IMG/VR virus record: IMGVR_UViG_3300033146_001183 | Location: 1-25,886 of that record | Origin: a virus | Length of the DNA stretch: 25,886 nucleotides | Strand: one strand, 5' to 3' | Shown here: positions 20,314-25,819 of the stretch, in pieces | Numbering within the stretch: the stretch's first letter is position 1 | Layout of the letters: the number at the start of each line of letters is the position of its first letter | Position numbers and translations under genes: made by a program | The notes under the pieces: model-generated | The model's database searches: none | The model's input: the letters and a program-made list of their open reading frames with translations, nothing else | Told to the model about the DNA's origin: nothing

Positions 20314-20614
20314 GGTGTATAATTACTCCCCCAGCAGTAAATATCGAGATTTATAATAAATGACATTTTGTATAGTAAGGTATATCACCAAATCATAATT
20401 TGTCATGGTTGTAATTACTGCTTCGGTGGTAATATATACGTTATAAAATATATTATTGATTGAGTAAAACGCTTAAAAACATCATAAATAGTGAGAAAAC
20501 ACTTATAAAGATCAAAATACTGTTAGAATTACCTTTTTGGCAGTAAAAACGAAATCAAATTTCGTATTAATAAACGAATTTACGAAATGGTTTTTCGTGT
20601 GTTACGTTTTAAAT
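20314..20614 (+). other. 300-bp non-coding stretch with hairpins
   Basis: Seen: an 8-bp hairpin ATTACTGC-TTCG-GTGGTAAT near 20424-20443, with a stable TTCG-type tetraloop; an imperfect direct repeat AAAACGCTTAAAAACATC / AAAACACTTATAAAGATC about 31 nt apart (20466-20513); and two related hairpins ACGAAAT-CAA-ATTTCGT (around 20549-20565) and ACGAAA-TGGTT-TTTCGT (around 20583-20599). No protein gene or T-loop is visible. Confidence 0.5.
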
Positions 20615-20690
20615 GGGGTAGGTTGATAATTAGTAGTCAACTTGACTGTGACTCAAGTTTGTGCCGGGGCAGAGCCGGTCCTACTCCCCA
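20615..20690 (+). tRNA. tRNA-His (GTG)-like gene with abnormal T-loop
   Basis: The anticodon arm CTTGA-CTGTGAC-TCAAG is perfect and gives GTG. A T-position stem GCCGG/CCGGT closes the loop GGCAGAG, which lacks the universal TTC. The acceptor GGGG..TAGG / CCTA..CCCC needs a 2-nt bulge, and the D arm is long (GTTGA/TCAAC). The right size and order, but likely a diverged or decayed tRNA. Confidence 0.5.
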
Positions 20691-20694
20691 ATAT

Positions 20695-20765
20695 TCCTCG
20701 TTAGTTTAATGGTAAAACAAAAGATTTGTAATCTTTAAATATTAGTTCGATTCTAATACGGGGAT
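20695..20765 (+). tRNA. tRNA-Thr (TGT)
   Basis: Acceptor TCCTCGT/ACGGGGA, D arm GTTT/AAAC, anticodon arm AAAGA-TTTGTAA-TCTTT (TGT), T arm ATTAG-TTCGATT-CTAAT. CCA is not encoded. The stop codon of the minus-strand endonuclease gene begins at the very next base. Confidence 0.93.
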
Positions 20766-21650
20766 TTAATCCATAATTAACAATTTGAACTTGTATCCAT
20801 GTTTGATATATTCTTTTTCTTTATCTTTCATGTTTTGTTCATCAAGAGTCCATTCACTTTTAATTTCAACTATGGTATTATTCTTTGGGAGATAAAAATC
20901 AGGAATTGCAATTCTTTGTTTATTTTTCTGAGAATCCCAATATAATATTCTTAGAGATTCCATAACATATTCTATTTTCAGATCGTCTAATTCTTTAGCG
21001 TATCTTAGTTCATAACTGCTTCTATAGAATACCTGTCTACCATCCCAAGTTGTGTGGTAACCATTTTTATAACGTGGGTTGGTGGGAGTTGACCTAACAC
21101 CATTTTTTACAGATATCATTTGAGAGTTACTTAATGTTCTTAATTTTATTCCAAGTGATTTTAATATTTTAGTGAAATTTCCAGTATTATAATGACCATA
21201 TTTCTTAGCCATTTGTACTGAACTTAATTCATTATCATAATAATCTTCTTTTAATTTATTTGTAATAATTTCATATTCATTATAAACTTTTTCAGAGCCT
21301 ATTGTTGATAAATCAAATCCGAAATATTTATTAAGCCCACTAAACGATTTATATTTAAGACAAATGTCTCGACGTTTACATTCTTTAGAGTTTATATTTC
21401 CACAAATGTTACATTTATTAATTGATGTTCCATTAGACCATCTTTTAGTACATTTTGAACATTTGACTTGTTTAGAAGACGTTCTTTTATTAACTATCAT
21501 TTTGATTCCACATACTGAGCATTCTCCATGTTTAGTATCTAATTTATTATCAGACTTAGTTGAAAAACTTCTAGAGCATTTTTGAGAGCAAAATCTACCA
21601 GAACCATAAGTTCCATCATGTTCTTTATTACATAGTTCACATTTTAACAT
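20766..21650 (-). CDS. Homing endonuclease-like protein: zinc fingers plus PD-(D/E)XK domain
   Basis: A 294-residue protein read against the tRNAs. The N-terminal third holds several Cys pairs (CELC..FCSQKC; CSVC..CSKC; CNIC..), typical DNA-reading fingers of phage mobile nucleases. The C-terminal third has YRSSYELRYAKELD (Glu), AIPDFYLPKNN (Asp) and TIVEIKSEW (Glu-x-Lys), a PD-(D/E)XK-type site. Between them is a helix-turn-helix-like linker (SSVQMAKKYGHYNTGNFTKI). It lies precisely between tRNA-Thr and the next tRNA, as free-standing homing genes do. AGGAGG precedes its ATG and an AATAAATA element lies upstream on the same strand. Confidence 0.78.
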   Translation of the reverse strand: MLKCELCNKEHDGTYGSGRFCSQKCSRSFSTKSDNKLDTKHGECSVCGIKMIVNKRTSSKQVKCSKCTKRWSNGTSINKCNICGNINSKECKRRDICLKYKSFSGLNKYFGFDLSTIGSEKVYNEYEIITNKLKEDYYDNELSSVQMAKKYGHYNTGNFTKILKSLGIKLRTLSNSQMISVKNGVRSTPTNPRYKNGYHTTWDGRQVFYRSSYELRYAKELDDLKIEYVMESLRILYWDSQKNKQRIAIPDFYLPKNNTIVEIKSEWTLDEQNMKDKEKEYIKHGYKFKLLIMD

Positions 21651-21668
21651 TCGAACCTCCTATACATA

Positions 21669-21676
21669 TATTTATT
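21669..21676 (-). promoter_or_regulatory. Candidate late-type promoter of the minus-strand endonuclease gene
   Basis: AATAAATA on the minus strand, about 19 nt upstream of the start codon, followed by AGGAGG. The 8-mer alone is common in this composition, so support comes only from position. Confidence 0.35.
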
Positions 21677-21723
21677 ATTCTCGGTAGTTGGTACGAATAT
21701 TTTCAATAAAAATAAGTAATCAG

Positions 21724-21791
21724 ATAGGACGGTCGGTTATCGTCGATATATCATAAGTATTCTGAAACTGGTTCAACTCCAGTTACCTGTA
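21724..21791 (+). tRNA. tRNA with CAT anticodon (Met or Ile2), imperfect acceptor
   Basis: Anticodon arm GATAT-ATCATAA-GTATT gives CAT; T arm ACTGG-TTCAACT-CCAGT is perfect; a D arm (GACG/CGTC or ACG/CGT) can be drawn. Only five acceptor pairs, ATAGG/CCTGT, are clear. Because another CAT tRNA with initiator features exists at 18734, this may be elongator Met or a lysidine-modified Ile tRNA. Confidence 0.6.
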
Positions 21792-21794
21792 CAT

Positions 21795-21890
21795 GGTGAG
21801 TTGTGGGAGTAGGTTTATCCAGGCTGGTTGCTAACCAGTTGGCGGTATGAATAATGTCGTCCAAAAGTTCGAATCTTTTACTCACCTCCA
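21795..21890 (+). tRNA. tRNA-Ser (GCT)
   Basis: Class II tRNA with perfect acceptor GGTGAGT/ACTCACC, anticodon arm GCTGG-TTGCTAA-CCAGT (GCT), a long variable arm (GGCG...CGTC), T arm AAAAG-TTCGAAT-CTTTT and encoded CCA. Confidence 0.93.
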
Positions 21891-21895
21891 ATTAT

Positions 21896-21969
21896 TGGGA
21901 TATAGTTCAATGATAGAACAAATGACTGTTAATCATTAGATCGTGGTTTGAGTCCACGTGTCCCAGCCA
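21896..21969 (+). tRNA. tRNA-Asn (GTT)
   Basis: Acceptor TGGGATA/TGTCCCA, D arm GTTC/GAAC, anticodon arm AATGA-CTGTTAA-TCATT (GTT), T arm CGTGG-TTTGAGT-CCACG with T in place of the usual C56, discriminator G, CCA encoded. Confidence 0.93.
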
Positions 21970-21990
21970 GAGCGTTTAAATTAATTAAAA

Positions 21991-22011
21991 TAGACTAGGA
22001 TATGTTATACT
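21991..22011 (+). promoter_or_regulatory. Promoter-like phage motif within the tRNA cluster
   Basis: TATACT at 22006-22011 preceded by TATGT, with TAGACT starting 15 nt upstream, the spacing seen in the other promoters. It could start a second tRNA transcript carrying tRNA-Ser(TGA). Confidence 0.5.
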
Positions 22012-22157
22012 CAAAAATATAGGATCCAAATACTTTAGGCATCAACGTTGTACAACGTAAAGATAAATGATGTACCGTGCTATATCAATATGAGTTAATC
22101 GTAAGATGTTGTGATGAAGACCCGCGTGGTTGTAAAACTAAACATATTCGATTTTAT
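22012..22157 (+). other. Unassigned leader with a 14-bp palindrome
   Basis: A perfect palindrome ACGTTGTACAACGT lies at 22045-22058. The rest of the 146 bp contains no tRNA with a T arm and no supported reading frame. It separates the promoter-like motif from tRNA-Ser(TGA). Confidence 0.5.
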
Positions 22158-22239
22158 AGCGGATAGCCTCTATGGAGAGAAACAGGTGTTGAATACCTGG
22201 CCATGTGGAAGCATGAGAGTTCGATTCTTTTATCCGCTG
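22158..22239 (+). tRNA. tRNA-Ser (TGA)
   Basis: Class II tRNA. Acceptor AGCGGAT/ATCCGCT, anticodon arm CAGGT-GTTGAAT-ACCTG (TGA), variable arm CATG-TGGAAG-CATG, T arm GAGAG-TTCGATT-CTTTT, discriminator G as expected for serine. The D arm is short (CTC/GAG). CCA not encoded. Confidence 0.88.
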
Positions 22240-22254
22240 ATTTCTTCTCTTAAT

Positions 22255-22342
22255 AATAAATAACTATAGAGGAAGAAATGGGAGATATCCCTGCCAACTG
22301 ACCTCGGAAGATGTTGGCTATTCCTCAAATTTTACCGAGGAG
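22255..22342 (+). promoter_or_regulatory. Leader of the second endonuclease gene: late-type promoter, 7-codon uORF and RBS-covering pseudoknot
   Basis: AATAAATAACTATAGA (22255-22270) is followed by GAGGAAG and a short frame ATG 22278 to TGA 22301 coding MGDIPAN. GCCAAC (22293-22298) pairs with GTTGGC (22313-22318), and CCTCGG (22302-22307), inside that loop, pairs with CCGAGG (22335-22340): an H-type pseudoknot with two perfect 6-bp stems. The second stem covers the GAGGAG that serves ATG 22350. The uORF ends within the first stem's loop, so a translating ribosome would open it. Confidence 0.65.
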
Positions 22343-22349
22343 AATTTAA

Positions 22350-23090
22350 ATGTCAGAAGAATTAAAAAAATACAAATGTAAATATTGTGATGAAGAGTTT
22401 GGAATACATCAACATCTAGCTAATCATGTCCAATATGAACACGATTTGGAAGATTATAAATGTAAGTATTGTGGAGAAGAATTCAAACTATCTTCTTTTT
22501 TAGCTAATCATATACAATATATACATATGGAAATAAAAAAAATGAAATGTGAAATTTGTGGAATGGTTGTAAAGAATTCTGGATATAAATCACATTTAAA
22601 GTCTCATGATAATGATATAGAATGTGATAATTGTGGTGTAATATTCAATAAAACTAAATCACAACAAAAAAAATCAAAGTCGGGTAAACATTTTTGTTCA
22701 AGTTCATGTTCTGCCACTTATAATAATAAACATAAAAAAACTGGAACTCGTAGGTCTAAATTAGAAGAGTGGTTAGAGTTTCAATTAATTAAATTATATC
22801 CAGATTTAGAAATCATATTCAATTCAAAGGAACAGATAAATTTAGAATTAGATATTTATATACCATCTATGAAAATAGCAATAGAAATCAATGGTATATT
22901 TAATTATAAACCAATTTATGGGATAGAAAAGTTAAATAAGATTAAACAGTACGACAAAGAACGTGATGTACTATGTGAAAACTATAACATAAATTTACAC
23001 ACAATAGACACATCGGACCAAAAACAATTCACACCTGAATCATCAGAACGATATTTAAAAGAAATACAAAATATAATAATGCCTCGTTAG
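22350..23090 (+). CDS. Homing endonuclease-like protein with C2H2 zinc fingers and an EDxHD/Vsr-like domain
   Basis: A 246-residue protein. Residues 7-85 hold three C2H2-type fingers (CKYCDEEF...H...H twice, then CEICGMV...H..H); residues 91-125 another Cys-rich finger (CDNC...FCSSSC). The C-terminus has KLEEWLEFQLIKLYPDLEI, INLELDIYIPSMKIAIEING and LCENYNINLHTID, the order of EDxHD homing nucleases related to Vsr. In the family copies I recall, a His follows the IEING strand; here Asn (GIFNYKP) replaces it, so catalysis may be impaired. The stop codon lies inside tRNA-Arg(TCT). Translation is probably controlled by the upstream pseudoknot. Confidence 0.78.
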   Translation: MSEELKKYKCKYCDEEFGIHQHLANHVQYEHDLEDYKCKYCGEEFKLSSFLANHIQYIHMEIKKMKCEICGMVVKNSGYKSHLKSHDNDIECDNCGVIFNKTKSQQKKSKSGKHFCSSSCSATYNNKHKKTGTRRSKLEEWLEFQLIKLYPDLEIIFNSKEQINLELDIYIPSMKIAIEINGIFNYKPIYGIEKLNKIKQYDKERDVLCENYNINLHTIDTSDQKQFTPESSERYLKEIQNIIMPR

Positions 23091-23155
23091 TTCAATGAAT
23101 AGAACATAAAACTTCTAATTTTATTATAACAGTTTGATTCTGTTACGAGGTTCCA
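23081..23155 (+). tRNA. tRNA-Arg (TCT)
   Basis: Acceptor GCCTCGT/ACGAGGT, D arm GTTC/GAAC, anticodon arm TAAAA-CTTCTAA-TTTTA (TCT), T arm AACAG-TTTGATT-CTGTT, CCA encoded. Its first ten bases are shared with the end of the endonuclease gene. Confidence 0.93.
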
Positions 23156-23165
23156 TCCCTGCCAT

Positions 23166-23241
23166 ACATCCTTAGTTCAATTGAATAGAATATGGGGCTT
23201 CGAACCCCAAGATGAGAGTTTGATCCTTTCAGGGTGTACCA
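23166..23241 (+). tRNA. tRNA-Arg (TCG)
   Basis: Acceptor ACATCCT/AGGGTGT, D arm GTTC/GAAT, anticodon arm TGGGG-CTTCGAA-CCCCA (TCG), T arm GAGAG-TTTGATC-CTTTC, discriminator A, CCA encoded. Confidence 0.92.
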
Positions 23242-23244
23242 AAT

Positions 23245-23299
23245 GCTTCGATAGCAAAACGGAATGAAGGGATTCTTGGTTCGAATCCAAGTCGAGGCA
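23245..23299 (+). tRNA. Truncated tRNA-like gene, 55 nt, no anticodon arm
   Basis: A perfect acceptor GCTTCGA/TCGAGGC and T arm CTTGG-TTCGAAT-CCAAG are present, with TA at positions 8-9 and a D-loop-like AAACGGAA. Only 21 nt separate TA from the T arm, where about 40 are needed, so the rest of the D stem and the anticodon arm are missing. No CCA. Amino acid cannot be assigned. Confidence 0.6.
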
Positions 23300-23305
23300 C
23301 TTTAT

Positions 23306-23377
23306 ATCTCAATAGTGTTAATGGTAGCACGTCAGTCTCCAAAATTGAAAGTTTTAGTTCGAATCTAAATTGGGATG
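23306..23377 (+). tRNA. tRNA-Trp (CCA)
   Basis: Acceptor ATCTCAA/TTGGGAT, D arm GTG/CAC with TTAATGGTAG loop, anticodon arm TCAGT-CTCCAAA-ATTGA (CCA), T arm TTTAG-TTCGAAT-CTAAA, discriminator G. 3' CCA not encoded. The 60 bp after it hold only a weak CATTAA/TTAATG hairpin. Confidence 0.9.
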
Positions 23378-23437
23378 TAGTTTAAATCACGCATTAAGTA
23401 TTATAATTGTATTTAATGTATCAAATATCATATATAA

Positions 23438-23524
23438 TGGAGAGTTGGACAGGTGGTGAGTCCTATAGGTAGTACCCCTATCGCCTTTGGGTCTAAGTAG
23501 GTTCGATTCCTACTTCTCCAACCA
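23438..23524 (+). tRNA. Class II tRNA of uncertain identity
   Basis: Acceptor TGGAGAG/TTCTCCA, D arm GGAC/GTCC, T arm GTAGG-TTCGATT-CCTAC, long variable region, discriminator A and encoded CCA: a well-formed gene. The anticodon arm is ATAGG-TAGTACC-CCTAT. By position the anticodon would be GTA (Tyr), but base 33 is A instead of the universal T, and a regular tRNA-Tyr(GTA) lies next door. The true charge is unclear. Confidence 0.75.
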
Positions 23525-23529
23525 AATAT

Positions 23530-23615
23530 GGGACGGTGGTCGAGTGGTTAATGACGCAAGTCTGTAAAATTTGTCCTTTTCGGGTTCGGTGGTTCAAATC
23601 CACCCCGTCCCACCA
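23530..23615 (+). tRNA. tRNA-Tyr (GTA)
   Basis: Acceptor GGGACGG/CCGTCCC, D arm GTC/GAC with GAGTGGTTAAT loop, anticodon arm CAAGT-CTGTAAA-ATTTG (GTA), long variable region, T arm GGTGG-TTCAAAT-CCACC, discriminator A, CCA encoded. Confidence 0.93.
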
Positions 23616-23625
23616 TATTAATTCT

Positions 23626-23700
23626 GCCTGAATAGCTTAAATAGTGAAGCGTGGGTGTGAAGTACCCAAGAAATTGGTGCGAGTCCATTTTCAGGCACCA
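23626..23700 (+). tRNA. tRNA-Phe (GAA)
   Basis: Acceptor GCCTGAA/TTCAGGC, D arm GCTT/AAGC, anticodon arm TGGGT-GTGAAGT-ACCCA (GAA), discriminator A, CCA encoded. The T stem has one mismatch and the T loop starts TGC instead of TTC. Last tRNA of the cluster. Confidence 0.88.
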
Positions 23701-23755
23701 AAACATACAATACAAAATTCAGAGATTAATAATAAATAATAACATAGGAGAAATG

Positions 23756-24094
23756 ATGAAAAGGTGTAAAGAATTTATAGAAAAATCGAAAAAGCTTGGA
23801 TTTCTACTTTCATGTGGTACGTGCACACAAGTGGATGAGTCTGTAATAATTACTAAGGTTCACAAGTTAGATAATAAACCTGATGATTACACGTGGGTGA
23901 CCTTTAAACAACTAGATAGGGGTACACCTGAATCTGACACCCCAGTTGGTCTTGTTACTACAACATGTTCTAAAAAAAATAAAATTCATAATGGTATGGA
24001 TTATAGTGATGATGGTTTACCATTTGAACTTCCTATCTGTGACGAATATACTCCGAAATCTGAAATTGTTGATAAATATCCTAATTTATTTTAA
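23756..24094 (+). CDS. Hypothetical 112-residue protein
   Basis: Starts at ATG 23756, 5 nt after TAGGAG; ATG 23753 touches the ribosome site and the longer frame would enter tRNA-Phe. An AATAAATA element at 23731-23738 is the candidate promoter. The protein has four or more Cys (MKRC, LSCGTCTQ, TTCSKK, ELPICDEY), possibly metal-binding. No family recognised. Confidence 0.65.
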   Translation: MKRCKEFIEKSKKLGFLLSCGTCTQVDESVIITKVHKLDNKPDDYTWVTFKQLDRGTPESDTPVGLVTTTCSKKNKIHNGMDYSDDGLPFELPICDEYTPKSEIVDKYPNLF

Positions 24095-24099
24095 CATAA

Positions 24100-24171
24100 T
24101 CATTCACCACTAGCCCCACCATCGATAGCTAATATTATCCCTATGGTGATGAATAGGATGAGTATATACAC
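24100..24171 (-). CDS. Possible tiny membrane peptide, 23 residues
   Basis: A GTG-initiated minus-strand frame just after the stop of the neighbouring minus-strand gene encodes a hydrophobic stretch (YILILFITIGIILAI) with a short polar tail. There is no clear ribosome site; coupling to the upstream gene (5 nt away) would be needed. Low confidence. Confidence 0.3.
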   Translation of the reverse strand: MYILILFITIGIILAIDGGASGE

Positions 24172-24175
24172 TTAC

Positions 24176-24493
24176 TTAATATCTAACATCATTAACTTTG
24201 AGAAATGCTTCAATTGTATCCATATATGTTGGTATAATTTTTGATATGTCTTCAAGAGTTGTATCTTCCAACTCTCCTTCATAACCTTCTATTTCAGATA
24301 TGAAGTATGGTATACTATATAATCTACCATCTTTAATCTCAAATGTTACATCTATATCTAATGTATCATTTAATGCGTATCCCGAATCATCTGGATAGTT
24401 TAATGTAGCATCGAATGTTGGGTAATCTTTTTTTTCTGGTTCGTTATCACCGGGATACCAGTTTTCTCTACTCTCTAAAATTTTAAATATCAT
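24176..24493 (-). CDS. Hypothetical 105-residue acidic protein
   Basis: Minus-strand gene starting at 24493 with GGAG upstream and an AATAAATA element at 24512-24519 on its strand. It is acidic with beta-like stretches (DIDVTFEIKDGRLYSIPYFI) and a C-terminal helix. It is one of only two or three minus-strand genes in the window, set between the tRNA cluster and the replication genes, so it may be a recent insertion. No family recognised. Confidence 0.7.
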   Translation of the reverse strand: MIFKILESRENWYPGDNEPEKKDYPTFDATLNYPDDSGYALNDTLDIDVTFEIKDGRLYSIPYFISEIEGYEGELEDTTLEDISKIIPTYMDTIEAFLKVNDVRY

Positions 24494-24583
24494 AATATAT
24501 CTCCATGTCTTTATTTATTAAAACGGGTTCAAATGTCGGAATTTTTAAATTTTTTTATTTTTATTAATAATTTTATATTTTTT

Positions 24584-24604
24584 TACACTAAAGTGTGTTA
24601 TAAT
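24584..24604 (+). promoter_or_regulatory. Promoter, phage motif, upstream of the clamp operon
   Basis: TATAAT at 24599-24604 preceded by TGTGT, with TACACT 15 nt upstream and ACAC/GTGT as inverted repeat. AAGGAGG and ATG 24625 follow. It lies in a T-rich divergent gap; a copy of AACGGGTTC sits at 24522-24530. Confidence 0.72.
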
Positions 24605-24624
24605 ATTATCATAAGGAGGAACGA

Positions 24625-25077
24625 ATGGTTGAAGAAAGAGTTAGACATATTAGACATAGTGCATTTAGGTATACAGTTGTGTCTTTATTTGATGATATTA
24701 ACATGACCATCAGTTATGGTTATTCTAAGGTACATCCTAAGGATCAATTCAGTAGGCGTATTGGTAGGGAGTTGGCCTCTTGGAGAGCTAATAATAGACC
24801 TATGTGGGTTGAGAAGATGGATAACAATTGTGGGTTTTCAGGTGATGGTTTAAAATTTTTATTAATTAGTAAGATTGAGGCATTTATTTATTCTTTACCA
24901 ATGACTGATGTGTTCCATAGTAATGAATCTAGTTTGTGTGAGGAAGAGCTTTATATAATTAACCGTGTTAGTATAGATAAGCATAATAGGCGTGTAGCAG
25001 AGACTACTCAGAGGTTATTGGGTGAGGTTGGTGGTCCAGAAATATTTGATGGTCCTGAAATAAAAGGGGTGAAATAA
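24625..25077 (+). CDS. Hypothetical protein upstream of the sliding clamp
   Basis: A 150-residue protein from ATG 24625 behind AAGGAGG. Mixed alpha/beta, with a basic N-terminal half (RRIGRELASWRANNRP) and no motif I recognise. It shares one base with the clamp gene (TAATG), so it heads the replication operon and may act with it. Confidence 0.75.
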   Translation: MVEERVRHIRHSAFRYTVVSLFDDINMTISYGYSKVHPKDQFSRRIGRELASWRANNRPMWVEKMDNNCGFSGDGLKFLLISKIEAFIYSLPMTDVFHSNESSLCEEELYIINRVSIDKHNRRVAETTQRLLGEVGGPEIFDGPEIKGVK

Positions 25078-25811
25078 TGAACACAGATAACATAAATTTT
25101 TTAAAGAAGGTGTCGTTGATATCGACAGATGCACTTATTAAGAAGGTTGCTAAGACTAATAAGAGTGGGGAAAGGAATTCCGTAACTGTTACTGATCCAT
25201 CAGTATCTTTTATAATGTATTCTTCTGGTGACAGGGTATTTGATGATACTTTTGGTATTAAGAATATTGGTTCTTTTATTAAGAACTACAATACGTTTGA
25301 TAAGTTGAAAGAGACTAATGGTAGTTTACTATTTTCAGATGATACAAAACGGGTTACATTCCGTAAATATTTACCAAAAATGGTAATGGATGTATCTACT
25401 CCTGATGTTGATATAAGCAATTATACTACTATATTATTGAGTAAGGGTGATATTAAATCAATTAATTCGGCGTTTAAGGACTACAAAGATTTGAGTAACT
25501 ATGTATCTTTTATTGTAGACAAGACCAATGATTTAACTATGAAAATAGGTGAGTTGGATCATGAGAATATATTTGAGATGAAATTATTGAAGGTTCAGAG
25601 GTCTGAGAAGACTGAGATTAAGTTTACTAGTAAGATTATAAATATAATGAAGTTATTTTCATCATTGGATGTTGACCGTGATGAGAATAAGGTACAGCTT
25701 TACATATCTGATGGTGATACTCTAATTGTCATAGAGAAGAATGATTTAAGTTTGACCAAGTATTATGTATCTCCTCTAGTTGATGATGCAGATGGTCTTG
25801 GTGACTTATAG
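25077..25811 (+). CDS. Probable DNA polymerase sliding clamp (T4 gp45-like)
   Basis: A 244-residue protein, close to the 228 of T4 gp45. It has the repeated beta-strand pattern of a clamp: FIMYSSGDRVFDDTFGIKN in the first domain, LLSKGDIKSINSAFKD as the domain linker helix, and KVQLYISDGDTLIVIEKND followed by YYVSP near the C-terminus, as in PCNA/gp45 folds. The trimeric ring would tether the polymerase to DNA and, in T4, also acts as late-transcription co-activator. The strongest support is that the next gene starts like gp44. Sequence similarity alone is weak, so some doubt remains. Confidence 0.7.
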   Translation: MNTDNINFLKKVSLISTDALIKKVAKTNKSGERNSVTVTDPSVSFIMYSSGDRVFDDTFGIKNIGSFIKNYNTFDKLKETNGSLLFSDDTKRVTFRKYLPKMVMDVSTPDVDISNYTTILLSKGDIKSINSAFKDYKDLSNYVSFIVDKTNDLTMKIGELDHENIFEMKLLKVQRSEKTEIKFTSKIINIMKLFSSLDVDRDENKVQLYISDGDTLIVIEKNDLSLTKYYVSPLVDDADGLGDL

Positions 25812-25819
25812 GTGTGATA

